Shown: one piece after another, positions 6,077 to 13,443 of the stretch
How positions within the stretch are numbered: position 1 is the first letter of the stretch
Layout: every line of letters starts with the position of its first letter
Assembly: GCF_016925495.1 (NCBI RefSeq)
Contig: NZ_CP070491.1
Location: 372,001-436,000 of the forward strand
Reading direction: 5' to 3'
Length of the DNA: 64,000 nucleotides
DNA from: Methylococcus sp. EFPC2
GTDB taxonomy: Bacteria > Pseudomonadota > Gammaproteobacteria > Methylococcales > Methylococcaceae
The notes under the pieces: model-generated
Database searches by the model: none
Told to the model about the DNA's origin: nothing
What the model saw: the letters and a program-made list of their open reading frames with translations, nothing else
Made by a program: the position numbers and the translations under genes

Positions 6077-8962
6077 TTATTGACACGCCTCACATTCCGG
6101 GTCGGTGATGGAGCACATTTTGACCGGGGCTTCTTCGATGGCATCCAGCTTTACGGCGTTGAGCTTGCCTTCGGCCAGGGTGCTTTTTTCCACGTGGGTA
6201 GCGCCCATGGAGCGGAGGTAGTAGGTGGTCTTGAGGCCGCGCACCCAGGCGAGTTTGTACAGGCTGTCCAGCTTCTTGCCGTTGGGCTCGCTCATGTAGA
6301 GGTTGAGCGATTGCGCCTGGTCTATCCATTTCTGCCGGCGCGAAGCGGCTTCGACCAGCCAGCGGGCGTCGATCTCGAAGGCGGTGGCGTAGAGCTGCTT
6401 GAGGTCTTCGGGGATGCGCTCGATTTTCTGCACGCTGCCGTCGTAATACTTGAGGTCGTTGATCATGACCGAGTCCCACAGGTCGCGTGCCTTGAGGTCA
6501 TCGACCAGGTAGGGGTTGACCACGGTGAACTCGCCCGACAGGTTGGATTTGACGAACAGGTTCTGGTAGGTCGGCTCGATGGACTGCGAGACGCCGACGA
6601 TGTTGGAGATGGTGGCGGTGGGCGCGATGGCCATGGTGTTGGAGTTGCGCATGCCGACCGTTTTTACCCGCTCGCGCAAGCCGTCCCAATCCAGGGTCAG
6701 GGAACGGTCGATCTGCAGATAACCGCCGCGGCCTTCTTCCGCGAGGGCGATTGAATCGTAGGGCAGGATGCCCTGGCTCCACAACGAGCCTTCGAAGGTG
6801 GAGTAGCGCCCGCGTTCCTCGGCCAGATTGGTGGACGCCTGGATGGCGTAATAGCTGACCGCTTCCATGCTCTCGTCGGCGAACTGGATGGCCTTTTCCG
6901 AGGCGTAGGGCACGCGCATTTTATAAAGCGCGTCCTGGAAGCCCATGATGCCCAGTCCGACCGGACGGTGACGCAGGTTGGAGCGGCGCGCCTGGGGCAC
7001 GCTGTAATAGTTGATGTCGATGACGTTATCCAGCATCCGCATGGCGGTGTTGATGGTGCGCTCAAGCTTGGCGGAGTCGAGCACCATTTTTAGACCCTCA
7101 CCCTGGCCCTCTCCCTGGGAGGGCGAGGGGACTATGTGAGCGGCCAGGTTGACCGAACCCAGGTTGCACACCGCGATTTCGCCGTCGTTGGTGTTGAGGG
7201 TGATCTCGGTGCACAGGTTGGAGCTGTGGACCACGCCGACGTGCTGCTGGGGTGAGCGCAGGTTGCAGGGGTCCTTGAAGGCGATCCAGGGATGGCCGGT
7301 CTCGAACAGCATGGACAGCATCTTGCGCCACAGGCTCAGCGCGGGCAGGCGCTTGTACAGCTTGAGTTCGCCGCGCGCGACCTTGTCTTCATAAGCCAGG
7401 TAGGCTTTTTCGAAAGCCTGGCCGGTGAGGTCGTGCAGGTCGGGTACGTCGTTGGGCGAGAACAAAGTCCATTCGCCTTCCTCGGCGACGCGCTTCATGA
7501 ACAGGTCCGGCACCCAGTTGGCGGTGTTCATGTCGTGGGTGCGGCGGCGGTCGTCGCCGGTGTTCTTGCGCAGGTCGAGGAATTCCTCGATGTCGATATG
7601 CCAGGTTTCCAGGTAGGCGCAGACCGCGCCTTTGCGCTTGCCGCCCTGATTGACCGCGACCGCCGTGTCGTTGGCCACCTTGAGGAAGGGCACGACGCCC
7701 TGGGACTTGCCGTTGGTGCCCTTGATGTGGGCGCCCATGCCGCGCACGCGGGTCCAGTCGTTGCCCAGGCCGCCGGCGAATTTGGACAGCAAGGCGTTGT
7801 CCTTGATGGCGCCGTAGATGCCGTCGAGGTCGTCCGGCACCGTGGTGAGGTAACAGGAGGAGAGCTGCGGACGCAGGGTGCCGGCGTTGAACAGCGTCGG
7901 CGTGCTGGACATGAAGTCGAAGGACGACAGCAGGTTATAAAACTCGATAGCTAGCGTTTCGCGGTCAACCTCGGCGATCGCGAGACCCATGGCTACGCGC
8001 ATGAAGAAGGCCTGCGGCAGTTCGAAACGCTGGCCGTCGCTGTGGATGAAGTAGCGGTCGTACAGGGTTTGCAGGCCCAGATAGTTGAATTGCAGGTCGC
8101 GCTCCGGTTTCAGGGCCGCGCCCAGGCGGGCCAGATCGTAGCGGGTCAGTTCCGGCGACAAAAGCTCCAGTTCGGCGCCGCGCTTGATGTAGTCGGCGAA
8201 ATATTCGCCGTAGCGTTGACCCATGTCGGCCTGGCTGGCTTCCTGCGGTACGCCGGCCAGGAAGCTCAGAGCTTCGGCGCGCAGACTGTCCAGCAGCAGG
8301 CGGGCCGATACCTGGGAATAATTGGGTTCCTGCTCGATACGGGTACGCGCCGTCATCACCAGGGCGGAAGCGACGTCTTTTTCCTGCACGCCGTCGAACA
8401 GGTTGCGGCGGGTTTCTTCCAGTATCCAGCCGGCGTCCACGTTGGCGAGGCCGGCGCAGGCTTCATCGACGATCTTGCGCAGTCGCGCTTCGTTGAGCGG
8501 CTTGCGGCTGCCGTCGGCGGCGGTGACGTGGAGGGCTTCGGTGTCGGCCTGCTGCTCGGCTTCCTTGGATTTTTCGGCACGGAGGCGGGCGTGTTCCTCG
8601 CGGTAAAGTACGTAGGAACGGGCGACCTTCTGGTGCTCCGACCGCATCAGGGCCAGTTCGACCTGGTCCTGGATGTCTTCGATGTGGATAGTGCCGCCGG
8701 AGGGCAGGCGGCGGAACAAGGCCTTGACCACCTGATCGGTCAATTCGGCCACAGTGTCGTGGATGCGCCGGCTGGCCGCCGCCGAGCCGCCTTCCACGGC
8801 CAGGAAGGCTTTGGTGATGGCGACGCTGATCTTGCTGGCGTCGAAGCCCGTGACCTTGCCGTTGCGGCGAATGACGCGCACCTCGCCGGGCACGACGGCG
8901 CGGATTTCGGAGGCTGCAACAGCGTCTTGTGAGGAGGGGCGGATGGCGGATTCTGCTTCCAT
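6077..8962 (-). CDS. nrdA: Ribonucleoside-diphosphate reductase alpha subunit (class Ia)
   Basis: 961 residues. Two N-terminal ATP-cone domains (first one starting near VIRRNGKVTGFDASKI) give allosteric control. The catalytic core has Cys370 (LSSCYL), Asn582/Cys584/Glu586 (NLCTEI) and Cys599 (VCNLGS), with the 214-residue spacing between the first two cysteines seen in E. coli. The tail (Cys950, Cys957, Cys960) would relay electrons from thioredoxin or glutaredoxin. Residues about 611-623 (VPSPSQGEGQGEG) are encoded by a dispersed repeat inserted in frame. Tandem NrdR-like boxes precede the gene. The partner nrdB is about 5.3 kb downstream. Confidence 0.97.
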   Translation of the reverse strand: MEAESAIRPSSQDAVAASEIRAVVPGEVRVIRRNGKVTGFDASKISVAITKAFLAVEGGSAAASRRIHDTVAELTDQVVKALFRRLPSGGTIHIEDIQDQVELALMRSEHQKVARSYVLYREEHARLRAEKSKEAEQQADTEALHVTAADGSRKPLNEARLRKIVDEACAGLANVDAGWILEETRRNLFDGVQEKDVASALVMTARTRIEQEPNYSQVSARLLLDSLRAEALSFLAGVPQEASQADMGQRYGEYFADYIKRGAELELLSPELTRYDLARLGAALKPERDLQFNYLGLQTLYDRYFIHSDGQRFELPQAFFMRVAMGLAIAEVDRETLAIEFYNLLSSFDFMSSTPTLFNAGTLRPQLSSCYLTTVPDDLDGIYGAIKDNALLSKFAGGLGNDWTRVRGMGAHIKGTNGKSQGVVPFLKVANDTAVAVNQGGKRKGAVCAYLETWHIDIEEFLDLRKNTGDDRRRTHDMNTANWVPDLFMKRVAEEGEWTLFSPNDVPDLHDLTGQAFEKAYLAYEDKVARGELKLYKRLPALSLWRKMLSMLFETGHPWIAFKDPCNLRSPQQHVGVVHSSNLCTEITLNTNDGEIAVCNLGSVNLAAHIVPSPSQGEGQGEGLKMVLDSAKLERTINTAMRMLDNVIDINYYSVPQARRSNLRHRPVGLGIMGFQDALYKMRVPYASEKAIQFADESMEAVSYYAIQASTNLAEERGRYSTFEGSLWSQGILPYDSIALAEEGRGGYLQIDRSLTLDWDGLRERVKTVGMRNSNTMAIAPTATISNIVGVSQSIEPTYQNLFVKSNLSGEFTVVNPYLVDDLKARDLWDSVMINDLKYYDGSVQKIERIPEDLKQLYATAFEIDARWLVEAASRRQKWIDQAQSLNLYMSEPNGKKLDSLYKLAWVRGLKTTYYLRSMGATHVEKSTLAEGKLNAVKLDAIEEAPVKMCSITDPECEACQ
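7095..7130. repeat. Dispersed repeat (family B) inserted in frame in nrdA
   Basis: CCCTCACCCTGGCCCTCTCC followed by CTGGGAGGGCGAGGGG. The same kind of sequence occurs as an inverted pair between truA and acnB (33990-34022, 34073-34108). In nrdA it keeps the frame and adds a Ser/Gly/Glu/Gln loop absent from other NrdA proteins known to me, located between NLAAH and the DSAKLERT helix. Confidence 0.85.
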
Positions 8963-8998
8963 AGAGGGGTCCTCTTTCCAGGGGTGGTAAAAGTGCGG

Positions 8999-9046
8999 GT
9001 ACTATAGAGTGTGCTGTAAATTTAGGTCAAGCACTATATGATGTGT
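8999..9046 (-). promoter_or_regulatory. Paired NrdR-like boxes upstream of nrdA
   Basis: Sites at 9031-9046 (GCACTATATGATGTGT, about 13/16 to the NrdR box) and 8999-9014 (GTACTATAGAGTGTGC, about 11/16). Their starts are 32 bp apart, the same spacing as upstream of nrdB. NrdR is the zinc-finger/ATP-cone repressor of ribonucleotide reductase genes; its own gene is not in the window. Confidence 0.7.
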
Positions 9047-9289
9047 CAGGACCTGTTGATGGCCTGTGGATGAATTGTGCGGAAACGGTCCGGGAGCCCG
9101 CAATGCCAGCCCTCGCGGGCCAGCGCATTGTTGTACTATGCCCGGCTCGCAGGTTATGGCGTTCGCGCCACCCCTGCCGATGAAAGCTCCCGTGCCTACC
9201 CGCACCCCGCCCCTTCCAAGTGGGAGAACAAGGCGTTCGCTCGCGACTTTCATGGCAACCCGTAACGAAAAGAACAATGGAGACCCTCG
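9047..9289. other. Intergenic region between the nrdA promoter and perM-like gene
   Basis: No gene seen. It holds an imperfect palindrome around 9091-9126 (GAGCCCGC ... GCGGGCC) and a possible degenerate family-B repeat near 9200-9235 (CCCGCACCCCGCCCCTTCC then GTGGGAGAA). A 209-residue open frame on the minus strand across this region is antisense to perM and not credible. Confidence 0.5.
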
Positions 9290-10384
9290 ATGCAAACCGT
9301 GCGCGTTTGGCTGAGCGATTGGATACGGCGCGTACTGCCCAACTCCCAGGCGGTGTCGCTGGCGATACTGCTGATAGTGGGGTTCGTGCTGGTGCTCAGC
9401 CTGGCTCGCATCCTCATGCCCGTATTCGCGGCACTGGTCATCGCCTACCTGCTGGAAGGCGTCGTCGCCTTCGGGGAACGTGAAAAATTGCCGCGTTTCG
9501 CGGCGGTACTGATCGTCTACGTGCTGTTCCTGGCGCTGCTGGGTTTCGTCTTCATCGCTTTGTTGCCCTTGCTCTACCAGCAGACCGTGCAGTTGATCCA
9601 GCAATTGCCTGGCTGGGTCAACAAGGCGCAACTGCTCATCATGCAGCTACCCGACCGCTATCCCCGTTTCATCAGCGAGGCGCAGATGAACGAGGTGATC
9701 GCGGTTCTACGTCAGGAGCTGATGAATTACGGGCAATCGATGCTGAGTTATTCCTATACCTCGCTGGTCAGCGTGATCACCCTGATCGTCTACGCGATCC
9801 TGGTGCCCTTGCTGGTGTTTTTCTTCCTCAAGGACAAAAAGCCGATTCTGGATTGGGTGGTCTTATACCTGCCCAGGGATCGCCACTTGACGACCCTGGT
9901 TTGGCGCGAGGTGGATGCCCAGATCGGCAATTACGTGCGGGGCAAATTCTTCGAGGTTGCGATATTGCTGCTCGCCAGCTTCGCCACCTTTTCCTTGATG
10001 GGGTTGAATTATTCGCTGCTGCTGGCCGTGCTGATGGGCTTGTCCGTGATCATCCCCTATGTGGGAGCGACCTTGGTGACCTTTCCCGTGATGCTGGTGG
10101 CGTTCTTTCAATGGGGACTGGCGGACGAGTTCTGGTATTTGATGCTGGCCTACGCCGTCATCCAGGCGGTGGACGGGGTGGTGCTGGTGCCTTTGCTGTT
10201 CTCTGAAGTCGTCAACCTGCACCCGGTCGCCATCATCGTGGCCATCCTGTTCTTCGGCGGGGTATGGGGGTTCTGGGGCGTGTTCTTCGCCATTCCCCTG
10301 GCGACCTTGGTGCAAGCCGTGTTGACCGCTTGGCCGAGGTTGGGCGAGAGCGAAGCCATGGAAAATGGCGGCGGGCTCGCGTAA
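9290..10384 (+). CDS. AI-2E/PerM family membrane transporter
   Basis: 364 residues with about eight membrane helices in the pattern of the PerM/AI-2E family: two N-terminal helices (SLAILLIVGFVLVLSLA, ILMPVFAALVIAYLL), a third, a long amphipathic periplasmic region (about 90-165), then a C-terminal helix bundle with GLSVIIPYVGATLVTFPV. Members export small molecules or act in Na+/H+ exchange, and function is not predictable from sequence. ATG 9290 has GGAG eight bases upstream. It is divergent from nrdA and monocistronic. Confidence 0.9.
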   Translation: MQTVRVWLSDWIRRVLPNSQAVSLAILLIVGFVLVLSLARILMPVFAALVIAYLLEGVVAFGEREKLPRFAAVLIVYVLFLALLGFVFIALLPLLYQQTVQLIQQLPGWVNKAQLLIMQLPDRYPRFISEAQMNEVIAVLRQELMNYGQSMLSYSYTSLVSVITLIVYAILVPLLVFFFLKDKKPILDWVVLYLPRDRHLTTLVWREVDAQIGNYVRGKFFEVAILLLASFATFSLMGLNYSLLLAVLMGLSVIIPYVGATLVTFPVMLVAFFQWGLADEFWYLMLAYAVIQAVDGVVLVPLLFSEVVNLHPVAIIVAILFFGGVWGFWGVFFAIPLATLVQAVLTAWPRLGESEAMENGGGLA

Positions 10385-10403
10385 TGGCTGGAGGAGCCCG
10401 CTT

Positions 10404-10820
10404 CTAGAGTAACTGTTGGGTCACCGCCTTCGCTTCCTGGCCGAGCTTGTCGAATCTGATCGGATAGCTGAAAAACTCCCGCCCCATCAGATTCGTCCCG
10501 GAGGTTTTGCTGACGATGGCTCCGGACAGTTGCGGTAATCGTTCGGTTCTCCCGGCAAAGTCCAGATCCAGTTCGACCGTGTCCTGGATCTGGGGGAGCC
10601 CCTGGACGATGTAGGTTTCCATCAGTAGTCCGTTTTGGCTGAGATTCTTCAGTCGTCCGTGGAAAACGCGTCGGTTGAAGTGCAGGTCCACGCTGCCGCC
10701 GAGCTTCTTGCGCGGGTTGCGAGGTTCGCCGCCCCGTGTTGGTCGCTTGAGCAAGCCAGCAAAACGTTGCCGGTGAACATCTCCGCGCCGGTTATGGTGA
10801 CCAGGATCAGTCCGAGACAA
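10404..10820 (-). CDS. PilZ-domain protein with a damaged or replaced 5' end
   Basis: The PilZ core is clear: the basic RxxxR-type patch EPRNPRKK followed by NLSQNGL (the [D/N]xSxxG motif), which together bind cyclic di-GMP. However, the open frame reaches only a weak TTG at 10820, and its first 30-odd residues are a different reading frame of a decayed formate/nitrite transporter gene (10748-11053). The native start therefore seems lost. A TTG near 10750 is an alternative but has no ribosome site. Whether it is expressed is uncertain. Confidence 0.65.
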   Translation of the reverse strand: MSRTDPGHHNRRGDVHRQRFAGLLKRPTRGGEPRNPRKKLGGSVDLHFNRRVFHGRLKNLSQNGLLMETYIVQGLPQIQDTVELDLDFAGRTERLPQLSGAIVSKTSGTNLMGREFFSYPIRFDKLGQEAKAVTQQLL

Positions 10821-11053
10821 AAGGTGGAGGCGCTATCGGCGCATGAGGCCAAACGGTAGCTTGATCGCACCGTCCCAGCCGTTGCCGGTCATCACCATGT
10901 TGTTGAATACGGCGCCGAAGCCGATGAAAGCGCCCGTCAACAGCGAGAGCATGAGGGTGGAGCCGAAGTCGAGATTCGCCTTGATGACGCCCGCATTTCC
11001 GCCTCGAGGGCGACATCCTTGGGCATCAGGCTTTCGATGGAGTTTGCGCTCAT
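10748..11053 (-). pseudogene. 5' remnant of a formate/nitrite transporter (FNT family) gene, frameshifted
   Basis: Starting at ATG 11053 (GGAGG upstream), three consecutive frames together give an FNT N-terminus: MSANSIESLMPKDVALEAE, then VIKANLDFGSTLMLSLLTG and AFIGFGAVFNNMV up to a stop near 10844, then FCLGLILVTITGAEMFTGNV, whose GAE-FTGN motif is diagnostic. At least two frameshifts are needed. The homology ends about residue 100 of the usual 280, where PilZ sequence begins. A decayed, deleted gene rather than a functional transporter. Confidence 0.75.
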
Positions 11054-11145
11054 GTCAAAGCCTCCATGGCCGATCATGTCCGGGGCAGGACGCCCCGGCA
11101 GCGGATTCGGGCGGTCACCGCCGCCCCGGAGTCGGTCCGCAGTTC

Positions 11146-11550
11146 TTACTTTTCGCGCTCTCCGCCATGCTGCTCGATGGCCGTGCCCATGCAGGTCATG
11201 ATGTGATCGGTAATGGTATTGGCGGCCTCGTGTGCCTGTTTGATGCCGCCGAACAAGTCCTTGTATTGCTGCACCGCGGCCTCCGCGTCGCCCGGCGAAT
11301 TCACGGAAACGAACTTGGCATACGCTTCATAATACTGGGGGCGCCGGGGATCGCCGGGTATGCCCGGCAGACCATCGGAGATGGCCTTCTCTACGCACGC
11401 GGCGACTTCTTTCGGGTCCAGCTTGTAGTCTTTCAGATCCTGATCGTCCTGCAGTTTGACGGTGAGGGCTTCCTTGAGTCCAGTCTGCTCCTTGCTGCTG
11501 CAAGCGGCAAGCAATAGGACAGACAAAAGCGTGAACATGATTTTTTTCAT
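11146..11550 (-). CDS. Predicted lipoprotein of unknown function
   Basis: 134 residues with a lipoprotein signal peptide ending in LLLAACSS (lipobox Cys17), followed by a mostly helical mature part. Two cysteines (VAACVEKAI and HIMTCMG) could form a disulfide, and the C-terminus is charged (QHGGEREK). No family was recognised. It lies between the FNT/PilZ wreck and the exopolysaccharide cluster on the same strand, with a 126-bp gap to the latter, so co-transcription is possible but not shown. Confidence 0.75.
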   Translation of the reverse strand: MKKIMFTLLSVLLLAACSSKEQTGLKEALTVKLQDDQDLKDYKLDPKEVAACVEKAISDGLPGIPGDPRRPQYYEAYAKFVSVNSPGDAEAAVQQYKDLFGGIKQAHEAANTITDHIMTCMGTAIEQHGGEREK

Positions 11551-11676
11551 CGAATCGACCTAGGAGTGGGATCGGGGGTTATCAAATGACGTAGCAGGCC
11601 GGGGAGGCCCCCGCCAGCGGCGGCGGCATCATACCACGAACGAAAAGGGGCTTAGGACAGAGGCCTTACGCTTGGT

Positions 11677-12519
11677 TCAAGCGCCGGCATCGGCTCTGGC
11701 GGTGGTCAAGCCCCCCAATTCGCGGTCCTTGACCACCTCGTGAACCAAGTTGGCGTCGATGTGTTTCTGATCGTCGGCAAACCCGTAAACCAGAGCGTTG
11801 TCGCAGATGACGTTGATCAAGCGCGGGATGCCGCGGCTGTATTGGAATACCGCATCGCAGCCGTCGTCCGTGAACAGATCCCCTTCCTGGCTGCCGGCGA
11901 CCTTGAGGCGGTGGTGTATGTAGTTATGTGTCTCCTGCCGGTCGAGCGGATCGAGCTTATAGCTGACCGATATGCGCTGGGCGAATTGCTCCAATTCGGG
12001 CCGGTTGAGTTTATCCAGGAGTTGTTCCTGGCCTACCAGCACGATCTGCAGCAGTTGATCCTTACCCACGTTGACATTGATCAACATGCGCAGTTCTTCC
12101 AGGGTTTCCAGCGAGAGGTTTTGCGCTTCGTCGATAATCAGGACGGTGCGCTTGTGTTTCTGGTATTCGGCGTGGACGAAATCCATGAAGGTCTGGAACA
12201 GGGCCGTCTTACCCTTCCCGGAATAATCCAGGTTGAAGGCCATCAACACCCATTGCATCAGCTCGCCGAAGGACGGGTGAGCATTGGAGATCAGGCCTAC
12301 GTTCATGTTTTTCCGATTCATCAAGCCGAGCAATTGATGAATGAGGGTGGTTTTCCCGGTGCCGATGCCGCCGCTCACGACCACGAATCCGGCCTGATTC
12401 AGGATGCCGTAAACCAGCAGGGTTTTGGCGATACGATGCTTGCGGCTCAGGTACAGATAAGCCGGGTCGGGCATCAGGGCGAAGGGTTTTTCCTTGAGTT
12501 GGTAATAGCTTTCGTACAT
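11677..12519 (-). CDS. XrtA-associated ATPase (ExeA/GspA-like AAA protein)
   Basis: 280 residues. It begins MYESYYQLKEKPFALMPDP, the hallmark of the ExeA-like ATPases found in PEP-CTERM/exosortase A polysaccharide loci. Walker A is GGIGTGKTT (about 51-59), Walker B LIIDEAQN, and the arginine-finger region is FAQRISVSYKL. Probably cytoplasmic; its exact step in polysaccharide or PEP-CTERM protein export is unknown. It is the last gene of the five-gene cluster, 29 bp after the tyrosine kinase gene. Confidence 0.9.
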   Translation of the reverse strand: MYESYYQLKEKPFALMPDPAYLYLSRKHRIAKTLLVYGILNQAGFVVVSGGIGTGKTTLIHQLLGLMNRKNMNVGLISNAHPSFGELMQWVLMAFNLDYSGKGKTALFQTFMDFVHAEYQKHKRTVLIIDEAQNLSLETLEELRMLINVNVGKDQLLQIVLVGQEQLLDKLNRPELEQFAQRISVSYKLDPLDRQETHNYIHHRLKVAGSQEGDLFTDDGCDAVFQYSRGIPRLINVICDNALVYGFADDQKHIDANLVHEVVKDRELGGLTTARADAGA

Positions 12520-12548
12520 GGGATCTGGGATCGTTCAGCGCGCTGAGT

Positions 12549-13349
12549 TCAGAGTTCGCCCGCGGAGCCGGCCTCGGCCTTGTTGAGCACGGTGCCGATG
12601 ATCGGCTTCGGCTGCAGGTGCTCGATGGCTTGCTGCAGCTCGTCCTGCGTGGTCTTGCCTTCTTCGAGTACCAGCAGGGCCGCGTCCACGTACGGCGCGA
12701 AAGCCAAGGCATCCGAGGTACCCAGGTGCGGAAGGTCGAATAGCACGATGCGCGAGGGATAGCGGCTTTTCACCTCCTCCACCAGTTCGATCATGCGGGG
12801 GGACGACAGCATCTCGGACGAGTCGGGAAGCGGGCGCTTGCCGGGCAGGATGACGAAACGGTCTATGCCCTTGGGGTTGATCAGCATGTCCTCGATCGAC
12901 ACGTGGTCGAGCAGGAAATCGCTGAGACCATGGGTCGGTTCGATGCCGAAATATTTGTGCACGCTGGGATTACGCAGGTTGGCGTCGACCAGGAGAACGG
13001 TCTGGTTGACCTCCAGTGCCAGGCTGAGCGCCAGGTTGATGGCGGTCAGGGTCTTGCCGGCGTTAACGCCGGGACTGGTGATGGCGAGCGCGTTCCAATT
13101 ATGTTCGCGCAGTTTCTGGATGACCCGGGTGCGCAATATCTTATAGGCATCGACAAAAGGCCCGGGCTCCATGCCGGAGATGATGCGGTTTTGGCGCAGC
13201 AACTCACGTGAAACGCCAACGCTTTGCGTCCGGCTATATTGGATTCGGGGTGCTCTCACGCTACCTTGGTTGAGCGGTTGAAGGTCGCCCACGTTGAAGG
13301 TCGTTTGATTGGCTAGCGCCTTGTCGAGTGCTTTACTGATGCGTTCCAT
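12549..13349 (-). CDS. XrtA-associated tyrosine autokinase (BY-kinase, CpsD/Wzc-like)
   Basis: 266 residues starting MERISKALDKAL. The bacterial tyrosine kinase motifs are present: a Walker A-like loop in SPGVNAGKTLTAINLA, Walker A' VLLVDANLRNP, and Walker B IVLFDLPHLGTSDA. The lysine/alanine-rich N-terminus and absence of a long tyrosine-rich tail match kinases of exosortase A loci. It should act with the chain-length protein encoded next to it to control exopolysaccharide polymer length. The gap to that gene is 94 bp. Confidence 0.92.
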   Translation of the reverse strand: MERISKALDKALANQTTFNVGDLQPLNQGSVRAPRIQYSRTQSVGVSRELLRQNRIISGMEPGPFVDAYKILRTRVIQKLREHNWNALAITSPGVNAGKTLTAINLALSLALEVNQTVLLVDANLRNPSVHKYFGIEPTHGLSDFLLDHVSIEDMLINPKGIDRFVILPGKRPLPDSSEMLSSPRMIELVEEVKSRYPSRIVLFDLPHLGTSDALAFAPYVDAALLVLEEGKTTQDELQQAIEHLQPKPIIGTVLNKAEAGSAGEL

Positions 13350-13443
13350 ATAAAAGAATCTCTTGCTGCGGGGCGTGACGGTTGGGCTCGGGGCCTAACG
13401 GCGCCCTAAAGGGCCTGCCGGGACGAGGTGTATGTGACTTCGA

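Noticed and set aside
9002-9631. 209-residue minus-strand frame upstream of nrdA
   Set aside because: It overlaps the NrdR boxes and the start of the perM-like gene, and is low-complexity Gln/His-rich without homology.
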